Positions 31,015 through 39,429 of a stretch of DNA of 64,000 nt are shown here, in pieces. The notes below the pieces were generated by a model. The model saw only the letters and a program-made list of their open reading frames with translations, was not told the origin of the DNA and did no database searches. The DNA comes from Alphaproteobacteria bacterium. Its GTDB lineage: Bacteria; Pseudomonadota; Alphaproteobacteria; Rhizobiales; Xanthobacteraceae. The position numbers and the translations under genes were made by a program. Position 1 is the stretch's first letter. Each line of letters opens with the position of its first letter. Location: positions 61,867 to 125,866 of the forward strand of contig VBAH01000027.1 of the NCBI GenBank assembly GCA_005884685.1, in the 5' to 3' direction.

Positions 31015-31863
31015 ATGAAGGAGCTAACAGCGCTCCCGGTAAACGCAGCAATCCTGGATACGGTGGGAACGATAGTAAGCGTAAACGATACGTGGAAGGA
31101 ATTCGCGCGACAGAATGGATTGCGTCTTGCGAACTTCGGAATTGGCTCGAACTATCTGCAATTTTGTGTCCCTGACGGGCAATATCCGTCACTGTCCGCA
31201 ACGAACCTGAAGGAATTACTCGTCGGACGGAAGAAACTTTTGACCCTTATCTATCCTTGCGATTCACCGACAAACAAACGGTGGTTTTCCCTCATCGGAC
31301 TACACCTCTCCCCCGAGAAAGGGGCCGGCGTGGCGATGTTGCATATCAACCTCACAGACACGTTTCCGATCGGTGCGGATCAAACGCTGACCGCAACGAG
31401 CTCAAAAAGGCAAATTCGCGGTGCGGCCAATTTGAATTCAATCAGTGAGGCAATAGAGCGTTCCGTATTGGAAACGGTTTCATCGCAGCTGAATATAATG
31501 GGTTTGGACGCTCACCATGGCGCTGCCCACGATGCTTCAACACACGATGCTGAGGAAGTCGGCGCCCAGCTCAGCAAGCGTCAGATGGAAGTTCTTCGAC
31601 TCTTGGGCGAAGGGAAATCGAACAAGGAGATTGCTAACGCGCTCTTTCGCTCACCCCACACGATCAAGCTGCATGTGTCGGCGATCTTGCAGCAATTGAA
31701 TCTGAAGAGCCGCACCCAAGCGGCTCTCCTTGCATCGAAGATCTACAAACAGGGTTCGGCCGATCGGCCGCGAACCGGCGCTGACGCCTGGAAGAAGGCA
31801 AGCACCGCACCAGCGCCACGCCCGCCTGGTCGGTCGGTGCGCGAAAAGGATTCTATCGATTGA
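31015..31863 (+). CDS. LuxR-family transcriptional regulator with PAS-like sensor
   Basis: A 282-residue regulator. The N-terminal sensor (about 1-130) is PAS-like: NAAILDTVGTIVSVNDTWKE, then GSNYLQFC. The C-terminal LuxR/FixJ helix-turn-helix is at about 187-245: LSKRQMEVLRLLGEGKSNKE and RSPHTIKLHVSAIL, with the GLU of the scaffold helix and the N-K-E-I-A turn intact. ATG 31015 was chosen because the PAS-like part begins there; the frame is open further upstream. Base composition is visibly lower in GC than neighbours, which suggests acquisition by transfer. The tail after 250 is Pro/Arg-rich and may be disordered. Target and ligand unknown. Confidence 0.85.
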   Translation: MKELTALPVNAAILDTVGTIVSVNDTWKEFARQNGLRLANFGIGSNYLQFCVPDGQYPSLSATNLKELLVGRKKLLTLIYPCDSPTNKRWFSLIGLHLSPEKGAGVAMLHINLTDTFPIGADQTLTATSSKRQIRGAANLNSISEAIERSVLETVSSQLNIMGLDAHHGAAHDASTHDAEEVGAQLSKRQMEVLRLLGEGKSNKEIANALFRSPHTIKLHVSAILQQLNLKSRTQAALLASKIYKQGSADRPRTGADAWKKASTAPAPRPPGRSVREKDSID

Positions 31864-31927
31864 TAATGCGGAGCGCGCAAGCGCAGAACGCCTCTCCACG
31901 TCCGCAAGCGGACCTTCCGTCTGTCGT

Positions 31928-32092
31928 TCAAATCCGGCCCAGCAGAAGCAGCACCACGAGGATGATGATGATGATGCCGATGATACCGACGCCGCCATGA
32001 CCATAGCCATAGCCATAGCCGCCGAAGCGGCCACTGAAGCCGCCGAGCAAGAAAATGATCAGGAGGATGATGAGGATGAGCCCGATCGACAT
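31928..32092 (-). CDS. DUF3309 family small hydrophobic protein
   Basis: A 54-residue protein: MSIGLILIILLIIFLLGG at the start, a Gly/Tyr-rich turn (GGYGYGYGHGG), then a second hydrophobic stretch ending LLLLGRI. The arrangement and the LLLLGRI end are the DUF3309 pattern, common in Rhizobiales, often near stress genes. It probably forms a two-helix membrane hairpin. GGGAGAT precedes the start at good distance. It converges with the LuxR gene; the two end 64 bases apart. Confidence 0.85.
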   Translation of the reverse strand: MSIGLILIILLIIFLLGGFSGRFGGYGYGYGHGGVGIIGIIIIILVVLLLLGRI

Positions 32093-32138
32093 AATTGATC
32101 TCCCGTTGCGGCGGCTGCGCGCCTCTCGCCGCCAGGTT

Positions 32139-32417
32139 TTATGCGCGCGGGGACTTTCGCGGCCCCAGCCATAGTCGCATCATGCCGAGCGCGGGCCACA
32201 GATAAGGAAAATCGGGACCATCACGATCTGCCACGGCCACACGCGCTGCCAGGACTGGCGCCTCATTGCCGCCGGTCGTCGCCACGTTGGTGACACCGAC
32301 GCGCTTGCGATGCTTCGCTTGTTTCGGCTTACCGCGCTTCGATTTCGCTCTGACGAGCGTCTTCGCTGCCGTCTTTTTCGCGCCTGACAGCTTCTTCGCC
32401 TTCTTGGCCTTTGCCAT
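32139..32417 (-). CDS. Lysine-rich hypothetical protein
   Basis: A 92-residue protein of unknown family. Residues 1-40 are very rich in lysine and alanine (MAKAKKAKKLSGAKKTAAKT), like DNA-binding tails. The C-terminal part is neutral with PYLWPALGMMRLWLG. GAGGTG lies before the start. A GGAAC-N17-TGTT motif 24-49 bases upstream may be an EcfG-type promoter, which would fit with the DUF3309 gene behind it. Coding status is likely but not certain. Confidence 0.55.
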   Translation of the reverse strand: MAKAKKAKKLSGAKKTAAKTLVRAKSKRGKPKQAKHRKRVGVTNVATTGGNEAPVLAARVAVADRDGPDFPYLWPALGMMRLWLGPRKSPRA

Positions 32418-32440
32418 TTCGGAGCACCTCTATCGGTGCC

Positions 32441-32466
32441 AACACGCTGCAGTGCAATAAGGTTCC
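32441..32466 (-). promoter_or_regulatory. Weak EcfG-type promoter candidate
   Basis: On the minus strand GGAAC (32466-32462), 17 bases, TGTT (32444-32441). One base off the CGTT consensus, but correctly placed for the Lys-rich gene. Confidence 0.35.
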
Positions 32467-32514
32467 ATCTTGTGGCAACAGTGCGGGTGTATCAGGCGAT
32501 CGTGGATTGACGTC

Positions 32515-32624
32515 CTCCTCATCCTGAGGAGCCGACCGAAGGTCGGCGTCTCGAATGATGGCCGCAGGCTTCGTGTTTCGGGCCATGGTTCGAGACGGCG
32601 CTGCGCGCCTCCTCACCATGAGGA
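32515..32624. repeat. Palindromic repeat, family B copy 3
   Basis: CCTCATCCTGAGGAG at 32517-32531, hairpin CCGACCGAAGGTCGG, the TCTCGAATGATGG block and an end CCTCACCATGAGGAC. The last copy end touches the stop codon of the exporter gene at 32625. Confidence 0.7.
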
Positions 32625-33371
32625 CTAGAGAAGCTTCACCATCCTCGCCAGCTGCCAGCACGACAGCGCGATCACCAAAATGCCGACCGCGACCATCAGC
32701 ACGCGCGCCGGGATGTGCTTGACCGCAAAGCCGCCGAGCGGCGCGGCCAGCAGCCCGCCGAGGATCAGCGCGAGCAATTCGCGCCACGGCGAGGCGCCGA
32801 GCTCGACGAAGAAGGTGGTCGCGGCCGCGATGGTGACGAAGAACTCCGTGGTGTTGACCGAGCCGACCGCCATGCGCGGCGCGTGACCGGAGCCGACCAG
32901 CGTGGTGGTCGCGACCGGTCCCCAGCCGCCGCCGCCGCTGGCATCGAGGAAGCCCGCAACGAAGCCGATCGGCCCGACCCATGGGGCCGGCGCGTCGCGC
33001 GCCGGAACGCCGCGCCACGCCTTGAACAGGATGAAGCCGCCGACCAGCATCAGGTAGGCCGAGATGAACGGCCGCACTGCGGTCGCATCCACGTTCGACA
33101 GGACCCACGCCCCGAGCACGGCGCCGAGCACGCCGGCGACGCCGAGGCGCGCGACCAGCCGCCAATCGACATTGCGGTTCCAGATGTGCGAGCCGGCCGA
33201 GCCGGCGGTGGTGAAGATCTCCGCGGTGTGCACGATCGCGCTCGCCTGCGCCGGCGGCATGCCCATCGAGAGCATCGCGGTCGTCGAGATCACGCCGAAT
33301 GCCATGCCGAGCGCGCCGTCGACCAGCTGCGCCAGGAAGCCGATGGCTCCCAGCAGGATGTATTCGGTCAT
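32625..33371 (-). CDS. Sulfite exporter TauE/SafE family (TSUP) permease
   Basis: A 248-residue inner-membrane protein with about eight hydrophobic helices in two repeats. The family motifs are visible in FLAQLVDGALGMAFGVISTT near the start and GFVAGFLDASGGGGWGPVAT in the second half. TSUP proteins export sulfite, sulfoacetate or other organosulfur anions; there is no linked gene that fixes the substrate. The start 33371 was chosen because helix 1 follows directly; upstream frame is basic and unlikely. Divergent from the transketolase-family gene. Confidence 0.9.
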   Translation of the reverse strand: MTEYILLGAIGFLAQLVDGALGMAFGVISTTAMLSMGMPPAQASAIVHTAEIFTTAGSAGSHIWNRNVDWRLVARLGVAGVLGAVLGAWVLSNVDATAVRPFISAYLMLVGGFILFKAWRGVPARDAPAPWVGPIGFVAGFLDASGGGGWGPVATTTLVGSGHAPRMAVGSVNTTEFFVTIAAATTFFVELGASPWRELLALILGGLLAAPLGGFAVKHIPARVLMVAVGILVIALSCWQLARMVKLL

Positions 33372-33506
33372 CGGCGCGTCGCCCCTTGCGATTGCGGGCG
33401 AGAATCTATCGCGAAAGCGGCGCTGCGGAAAACGTGGCACAAAGGCGAATGGACGTGGCTGCCTGCGGCAAATTCAACGCTATAATGCCGCCGGAACAGG
33501 ACTCGC

Positions 33507-35912
33507 ATGGCAAAAAAAGGCATTTCAGCCGCGGAGCTGACGATTCTCGGCGAGCTCGAGAAGAAGGTTCTCTGGCTCTCGAGCTGGACCATCCATCACG
33601 CCAACCACATCCGCGCGGCGAGCGACGGGCTGAAGGTCGGCGGCCACCAGGCCTCGTCCGCCTCGCTCGCCGCGATCATGACGGCGCTGTATTTTCACGT
33701 GCTGCGGCCGCAGGACCGCGTCGCCGTGAAGCCGCATGCGTCGCCGAACTTCCACGCGATCCAATACCTGCTCGGCAAGCAGACGCGCGCGAAGCTGGAA
33801 GCCTTCCGCGGCTACAAGGGCGCGCAGAGCTATCCCTCGCGCACCAAGGATGCCGACGACGTGGATTTCTCCACCGGTTCGGTCGGCCTCGGGGTCGCGC
33901 AGACGCTGTTCTCCTCGCTCACGCAGGACTACGTGCGCTCGCACTTCCCGACCGAGCGGCCGGAAGGCCGCATGGTGGCGCTGGTCGGCGACGCCGAAAT
34001 GGACGAGGGCAACATCTTCGAGTCGATGCTCGAAGGCTGGAAGCATGGCCTGCGCAATTGCTGGTGGGTGATCGATTACAATCGCCAGAGTCTCGACGCT
34101 GTCATCCGCGAGGGACTGTGGGCACGCTACGAGGCGCTGTTCAAGGCGTTCGGCTGGGACGTGGTGATCGTCAAGTACGGCTCGCTGCAGGAGACCGCGT
34201 TCAAGGAGCCGGGCGGCGAAGCGCTGCGCCAATGGATCGACAGCTGCCCGAACCAGCTCTACTCGGCGCTGACGTTCCAGGGGGGAGCTGCATGGCGCAA
34301 GCGGCTGATGAACGACCTTGGCGATCAGGGTCCGGTGTCGAGGCTGATCGACAAGCGCTCGGACGACGAGCTTGCGCGGCTGATGGGCAATCTCGGCGGG
34401 CACGACCTGCCGTCGCTGATCGAGGCCTTCACCAAGGCCGGCAGCGACCGGCCGACCTGCTTCATCTGCTACACCATCAAGGGCTCCGGGCTCGCGCTCG
34501 CCGGTCACAAGGACAATCACGCCGGCATGATGACGCCCGCGCAGATGGAGAGCCTGCGCGAGGCGATGCACGTGCGGCCGGGGCACGAATGGGACAAGTT
34601 CGAGGGCCTGTCCACGCCGGCGAATGAGCTGCAGGCGTTCCTCGATCGCGTGCCGTTCGCCACCAAGGAACCACGCCGCTATCGGGCGAAGCGCATCGAC
34701 GTGCCGGCCGAGCTCGCGGTCGCGATCCAGCCGACGATGTCGACGCAGTTCGGGTTCGGCGCGCTGTTGAACGAACTCGGGCGCGGCGACTCCGATTTCG
34801 TCAAGCGCATCGTCACGACCTCGCCGGACGTGACGGTTTCGACCAATCTCGGCCCGTGGGTGAACCGGCGCAGCCTGTTCGCGCGCGAGAAGATGGCGGA
34901 CGTGTTCAAGAGCGAGCGCATCGCCTCGACCTTCAACTGGGAATTCTCGCCGGCCGGCCAGCACATCGAATTGGGCATCGCCGAGAACAACCTGTTCATT
35001 CTCTTATCCGCCCTCGGCCTGTCGCATGCGATCAACGGCGAACGGCTGTTCCCGATCGGCACGCTGTACGACCCGTTCATCGCGCGCGGCCTCGATGCGC
35101 TCAACTACGCCTGCTACCAGGAGGCGCGCTTCATCCTGGTGGCGACGCCATCCGGCATCACGCTCGCGGGCGAGGGCGGCGCGCACCAGTCGATCGGCAC
35201 GCCGCTGATCGGCATGGCGCAGGACGGCCTTGCGGCGTTCGAGCCGGCCTACGTGGATGAGCTCGCGGCGATCATGGCGTGGTCGTTCGACTACATCCAG
35301 AAGGACGGCGAAGGAGCGCCCTCCGAGCGCAACTGGCTGCGCGACGAGACCGGCGGCTCGGTGTACCTGCGGCTCTCCACGCGCCCCATCGAGCAGATCA
35401 AGCGCACGATCACGCCGGAGCTGCGCCAGGCGATCATCGACGGCGCCTACTGGATGCGCAAGCCGGGCCCGAACTGCCAGGTGGTGGTCGCCTATACCGG
35501 GGCGGTCGCGCCGGAGGCGATCGAGGCGGTCGGCCTGATGGGCGAGGACCGGCGCGATGTCGGGCTGCTCGCCGTCACCTCGGCCGACCGGCTCAACGCC
35601 GGCTGGAGCGCGGCGCAACGCGCGCGCGAGCGCGGGCTCGTGCATGCGCGCTCGCATATCGAGCGGCTGATGGCCGGCCTGGCCCCGCATTGCGGCATCG
35701 TCACGGTGTGCGATGCGCATCCCGCGACGCTCGGCTGGCTCGGCGCGATCAACGGCCACCGCACGCGCGCGCTCGGGGTGGAGCATTTCGGCCAGACCGG
35801 CTCGCTCGCGGAGCTTTACCGCCACTACGGCATCGACGCGAATGCGATCGTCGCGGGCGCGCAGGCGATCGCACCGGGCCGGCCGATCCGCTATCTCAAG
35901 GCGCTGCCGTAA
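33507..35912 (+). CDS. AceE-like thiamine-diphosphate enzyme (transketolase / homodimeric pyruvate dehydrogenase E1 family)
   Basis: A single 801-residue ThDP-dependent enzyme. The ThDP/Mg site starts GDAEMDEGN at 161-169 and ends DYNRQSLD about 189-196, the form found in AceE (GDGEMDE...NLQRLD) and not that of ordinary transketolase. Other landmarks: HQASSASLAAIMTALYFHVL, FNWEFSPAGQHIELGIAENN, and FGQTGSLAELYRHYGID at the C-terminus. The AceE-type enzyme decarboxylates a 2-oxo acid. No E2 or E3 gene is near, and Hyphomicrobiales normally use a two-subunit PdhA/PdhB, so this is probably a paralogue with another partner or substrate. Monocistronic. Confidence 0.85.
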   Translation: MAKKGISAAELTILGELEKKVLWLSSWTIHHANHIRAASDGLKVGGHQASSASLAAIMTALYFHVLRPQDRVAVKPHASPNFHAIQYLLGKQTRAKLEAFRGYKGAQSYPSRTKDADDVDFSTGSVGLGVAQTLFSSLTQDYVRSHFPTERPEGRMVALVGDAEMDEGNIFESMLEGWKHGLRNCWWVIDYNRQSLDAVIREGLWARYEALFKAFGWDVVIVKYGSLQETAFKEPGGEALRQWIDSCPNQLYSALTFQGGAAWRKRLMNDLGDQGPVSRLIDKRSDDELARLMGNLGGHDLPSLIEAFTKAGSDRPTCFICYTIKGSGLALAGHKDNHAGMMTPAQMESLREAMHVRPGHEWDKFEGLSTPANELQAFLDRVPFATKEPRRYRAKRIDVPAELAVAIQPTMSTQFGFGALLNELGRGDSDFVKRIVTTSPDVTVSTNLGPWVNRRSLFAREKMADVFKSERIASTFNWEFSPAGQHIELGIAENNLFILLSALGLSHAINGERLFPIGTLYDPFIARGLDALNYACYQEARFILVATPSGITLAGEGGAHQSIGTPLIGMAQDGLAAFEPAYVDELAAIMAWSFDYIQKDGEGAPSERNWLRDETGGSVYLRLSTRPIEQIKRTITPELRQAIIDGAYWMRKPGPNCQVVVAYTGAVAPEAIEAVGLMGEDRRDVGLLAVTSADRLNAGWSAAQRARERGLVHARSHIERLMAGLAPHCGIVTVCDAHPATLGWLGAINGHRTRALGVEHFGQTGSLAELYRHYGIDANAIVAGAQAIAPGRPIRYLKALP

Positions 35913-35925
35913 GACTGGCGTGAGC

Positions 35926-35997
35926 AAAGCGAAAGCCGGGGAATGTGCCGCGTGGGCGCTCCCGGGTTTCGCTGCGCTCAACCCGGGCTACGGCAGA
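35926..35997. repeat. Degenerate palindromic repeat
   Basis: GCGAAAGCCGGGGAATG and GCTCCCGGGTTTCGCTGCGC with a final CCCGGGCTACGG resemble the CCGG-rich intergenic elements in this window. It lies between convergent genes. Confidence 0.45.
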
Positions 35998-36000
35998 GAA

Positions 36001-36567
36001 TCACATCCACAATCGCATGCCAAGCAGCGCCAGCGGCAGCGAGAAGATCAGGATCCAGACGATGAAGGCGCACACGATCACGGCAAGGACGTAGCCGACC
36101 GTCTTCTCGGGCGGCGTGCGCATCAGCACCGGCAGCCCGAGGTAGATCAGATAGAGGCTGTACAGCCCGAGGATGGTCAACGCCGAAAGCACCGGCAGCA
36201 GCGAGAACACGCCGGCGACCCAGACGGCGGTCGGCGCATAGGCGGCGACCTTGAACGCCCTGGTGAAATCCTTGGCACCGCCGAAGGTCGGCGCCAGCGC
36301 ATCGATCAGGAAGGCGATCACGTACACGCCGGCCAGGGTCAGCAGGTAATTGATCAGCGCGACGATCGACCCGAAGAAGAAGCCGGTGCGGTAAGGCCCG
36401 ACTCCGATGATCGATGCGCCGATGAACCAGCAGACCACCGGCACGGCGGCGAGGATCGCCACATAGGTCTTCATGATATTGGCCGGCGTATCGGGCTCGG
36501 CGTCGATCACGCGCCATTCGTTGTGCGGATCGATCAGGATGTTCTTCACGCGGCTGACGAGGTCCAT
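36001..36567 (-). CDS. Yip1 family integral membrane protein
   Basis: A 188-residue protein with five hydrophobic helices in the Yip1-domain pattern. The N-terminus MDLVSRVKNILIDPHNEWRV and the segment LTILGLYSLYLIYLGLPVLM are typical. GGAGAAGGCC directly precedes ATG 36567; a start at 36594 would add nine residues. Bacterial Yip1-domain proteins are of unknown function. It follows the GMC oxidoreductase gene by 71 bases on the same strand and may share its transcript. Confidence 0.87.
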   Translation of the reverse strand: MDLVSRVKNILIDPHNEWRVIDAEPDTPANIMKTYVAILAAVPVVCWFIGASIIGVGPYRTGFFFGSIVALINYLLTLAGVYVIAFLIDALAPTFGGAKDFTRAFKVAAYAPTAVWVAGVFSLLPVLSALTILGLYSLYLIYLGLPVLMRTPPEKTVGYVLAVIVCAFIVWILIFSLPLALLGMRLWM

Positions 36568-36638
36568 GGCCTTCTCCAGCGGTTGAGTCGGCATTGTTCC
36601 GCCGCGCAACCGCGCTGTCACGGGGGTCGGGCGCGCTA

Positions 36639-38270
36639 TCAACGGCTTTGATCGGCGAGCACCATTTGCGCGCCCTTCTCGGCGATCATCATCGTCGGCG
36701 CGTTGGTGTTGCCGGAGGTGATCGTCGGCATCGCCGAGGCATCGATCACGCGCAGGCCCTCGATGCCGAGCACGCGCAGCCGCGCGTCGACCACCGCGTT
36801 CGGATCGCCGGTGAGGCCCATCTTGGCGGTGCCGACGGGGTGGAAGATCGTGGTCCCGATGTCGCCGGCAGCCTTCGCGAGCGCGGCCTCGTCGTCGCTG
36901 CTCACTTGGTCGCCCGGCAGCGTTTCGACCGGCTTGAACCTCTGCAGCGCGGGCTGCGCCACGATGGCGCGGGCAACGCGGATCGAGTCGGCGGCGACGC
37001 GGCGGTCCTCGTCGGCGGTGAGATAATGCGGCGCGATGACCGGCTTGTCGGCCGGATCGGCCGAGCGGAGGCGAACGAAGCCGCGGCTCTGCGGCTGCAG
37101 ATTGCACACGCTGGTGGTGAAGGCCGGATAGGTGTGCAGCGGATCGCCGAACTTGTCGAGCGAGAGCGGCTGCACGTGAAACTGGATGTTGGCACGCTCG
37201 CGCGAGGGATCGGACCGGGTGAACAGGCCGAGTTGCGACGGCGCCATGGTGAGCGGCCCGCGCCGCCGCAGCGCGTAGTCCAATCCCATCGCGGCGCGGC
37301 CGATGAGCGAGTGGTAGGTCTCGTTCAGCGTCTTCACGCCGGAAACCTTGTAGATCATGCGCAGCTGCAGGTGATCCTGCAGATTTTGTCCGACTCCGGG
37401 GCGGTCGAGCACGACGGAGATGCCGAGATCGTAGAGATCGCGGCCCGGGCCGATCCCGGACAGCAGCAGCAGTTGCGCCGAGCCGATCGAGCCGGCCGAG
37501 AGAATGACCTCGCCGTTCGCGCGCGCGGTTCTCGTCTGACCGTCCTGGCGCCACGTCACGCCGGTCGCGCGCCAGCCGTCGAACTCGACGCGCTCGGCGA
37601 GGCAGCCGGTCTCGACGCGCAGGTTCGGCCGGTTGAGCACCGGCTTGAGGAAACCGCGCGCCGCCGACCAGCGCCGCCCGCGCCGCTGGTTGACGTGAAA
37701 ATAACAGGAGCCTTCGTTATCGCCGCGATTGAAATCGTCGATCGGCTCGATGCCGTATTGCTCCGCCGCTTTGCGGAAGGCATCGAGCAATTCCCACTGC
37801 ACGCGCGGCGCCTCGATGCGCCATTCGCCCCCCGTCCCGTGGTGCTCGCTCTCGCCGAGGAAATGATCCGTCTGCTTGCGGAACAGCGGCAGCACGTCGT
37901 CCCAGCCCCAGCCCGTGAGCCCAAGCTGGCGGCAGTGGTCGTAGTCGGCTGCCTGCCCGCGCATGTAGATCATGGCGTTGATGGCGGATGAGCCGCCGAT
38001 CACCTTGCCGCGCGGGTAATTCAGCGCGCGGCCGTTCAGCCCCGGCTCGGGCTCGGTCTTGAACATCCAGTCGGAGCGCGGATTGCCGATCGCAAACAGG
38101 TAGCCGACCGGAATGTGAAACCAGATCCAGTTGTCCTTGCCCCCCGCCTCGAGCAGCAGCACGCGGTTGTTTGGATCGGCGCTGAGCCGATTCGCCAGTA
38201 CGCAGCCGGCCGATCCCGCGCCGACGATGATGTAGTCGTAATCGCCGTCGATCGGCGTCGCGTCCGGCAT
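36639..38270 (-). CDS. GMC family FAD-dependent oxidoreductase (choline/alcohol dehydrogenase-like)
   Basis: A 543-residue flavoprotein. The FAD-binding beta-alpha-beta motif DYIIVGAGSAGCVLANRLS is at 12-30, GMC signature 1 is in PRGKVIGGSSAINAMIYMRG, signature 2 in GSIGSAQLLLLSGIG, and the catalytic histidine is in IFHPVGTAKMG near residue 472. It oxidises a primary alcohol to aldehyde. The family includes choline, glucose and polyethylene-glycol dehydrogenases; the substrate is unknown, and betaine genes are absent nearby. GAGGTGCCGA precedes ATG 38270. Confidence 0.92.
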   Translation of the reverse strand: MPDATPIDGDYDYIIVGAGSAGCVLANRLSADPNNRVLLLEAGGKDNWIWFHIPVGYLFAIGNPRSDWMFKTEPEPGLNGRALNYPRGKVIGGSSAINAMIYMRGQAADYDHCRQLGLTGWGWDDVLPLFRKQTDHFLGESEHHGTGGEWRIEAPRVQWELLDAFRKAAEQYGIEPIDDFNRGDNEGSCYFHVNQRRGRRWSAARGFLKPVLNRPNLRVETGCLAERVEFDGWRATGVTWRQDGQTRTARANGEVILSAGSIGSAQLLLLSGIGPGRDLYDLGISVVLDRPGVGQNLQDHLQLRMIYKVSGVKTLNETYHSLIGRAAMGLDYALRRRGPLTMAPSQLGLFTRSDPSRERANIQFHVQPLSLDKFGDPLHTYPAFTTSVCNLQPQSRGFVRLRSADPADKPVIAPHYLTADEDRRVAADSIRVARAIVAQPALQRFKPVETLPGDQVSSDDEAALAKAAGDIGTTIFHPVGTAKMGLTGDPNAVVDARLRVLGIEGLRVIDASAMPTITSGNTNAPTMMIAEKGAQMVLADQSR

Positions 38271-38652
38271 TCGGCACCTCTGTCCGCCCGTCATTAAAGC
38301 CCATCGGTCCGGCCTGACAACACTCCGACCTCATCCTGAGGTGCGAGCCTTAAGCGCGTTTACGCGCGTCTGCGACGCGCTATGGCGAGCCTCGAAGGAT
38401 GGCCACGAGCGCCGGCGTTTGCCGCCATCATTCGAGACGGCCCCCACCCTACCCTCCCCCGCGAGCGGGGGAGGGATAAGGGGAGGGGCACTCCTCAGGA
38501 TGAGGGCGGGCTTTGACGGCGTGCGCCGGATCGCTAGGATGCGGCCGATGGTGCGCTGTCCGCGCGCCCGCTGGTCCCGGAACGGCGGTTCCCGGGCGTT
38601 TTGCAATCCGAACAGAGACTGCGTCGCGAGGCGCAAGCCGCGGTGAACCGCC
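38271..38652. repeat. 382-base gene-free gap with composite repeats (families B, C, D)
   Basis: It holds a family B element with ends at about 38331 and 38508, into which a family C core (38353-38386, 34 bases identical to 49057-49090) and a family D hairpin (CCCTCCCCCGC/GCGGGGGAGGG, 38452-38475) are set. The last 140 bases before modA show nothing that I recognise; no ModE-type operator was identified. Confidence 0.65.
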
Positions 38653-39420
38653 ATGCGATCTTTCGTCGTCTTCGTTGTGGCGAGCCTCTTTGCCGCTGTG
38701 CCGGCCTCGGCACAGGAAAAATCCATCACGGTGTTCGCCGCGGCCTCGATGAAGAATGCGCTCGATGACGTCAACACGGCGTTTTCAAAGCAGACCGGCA
38801 TCAAGGTCGTGACCAGTTATGGAGCGAGCTCGACGCTTGCACGCCAGATCGAATTCGGCGCGCCAGCCGACGTTTTCCTGTCCGCGGATATCGACTGGAT
38901 GGGCTGGGCGTTGAAAGCGATGGCCAGGGAGAGGCTCATTTATCTGCTGGGAAATCGGCTGGTCGTGATTGCCCCAAAAGACTCGCCCATCGAACGCGTC
39001 ACTGTCAGCCAAGGTTTCGATCTCGCCAAGCTCATCGGCCGCGGGCGCATCGCAATGGGCCAGGTCAATGCGGTGCCGGCCGGCAAATACGGCCAGCAAG
39101 CACTCGAAACGCTGGGCATCTGGACAACCGTCGCCGGCAAGGTTGCGATGGCCGAGGATGTCCGTGCCGCACTCGCCCTGGTCGCGCGCGGCGAGGCCGC
39201 GCTCGGAATTGTCTACGAAACCGACGCTAAGGTAGAGCCGAAAGTGAAAATAGTCGGCGTCATTCCGCCCGAGTCGCATCGGGAGATCCTTTATCCGGCC
39301 GCGGCCACGGCGAAAGCGAAGCCTGAGGCCGTGTCGTATCTCGCATTCCTGCAGTCCCCGGCAGCCAAGGCGGTATTCGAGCAATACGGCTTCGCCTTCC
39401 TGGCGCGTCCGGCATCGTGA
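38653..39420 (+). CDS. modA: Molybdate ABC transporter, periplasmic binding protein
   Basis: A 255-residue exported protein with signal peptide MRSFVVFVVASLFAAVPASA. ITVFAAASMKNALDDV is the ModA anion-binding start, and YGASSTLARQIEFGAPADVF supplies the second set of ligand groups. It should bind molybdate or tungstate and deliver it to ModB. The following two genes encode the permease and ATPase, nine and one bases apart, so this is a modABC operon. Length is normal for the family. Confidence 0.95.
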   Translation: MRSFVVFVVASLFAAVPASAQEKSITVFAAASMKNALDDVNTAFSKQTGIKVVTSYGASSTLARQIEFGAPADVFLSADIDWMGWALKAMARERLIYLLGNRLVVIAPKDSPIERVTVSQGFDLAKLIGRGRIAMGQVNAVPAGKYGQQALETLGIWTTVAGKVAMAEDVRAALALVARGEAALGIVYETDAKVEPKVKIVGVIPPESHREILYPAAATAKAKPEAVSYLAFLQSPAAKAVFEQYGFAFLARPAS

Positions 39421-39429
39421 ACTGATCGC

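Noticed and set aside
38341..38752. Small plus-strand frames in the gap before modA
   Set aside because: They lie in repeat elements with no ribosome site; the modA leader starts at 38653 in another frame.
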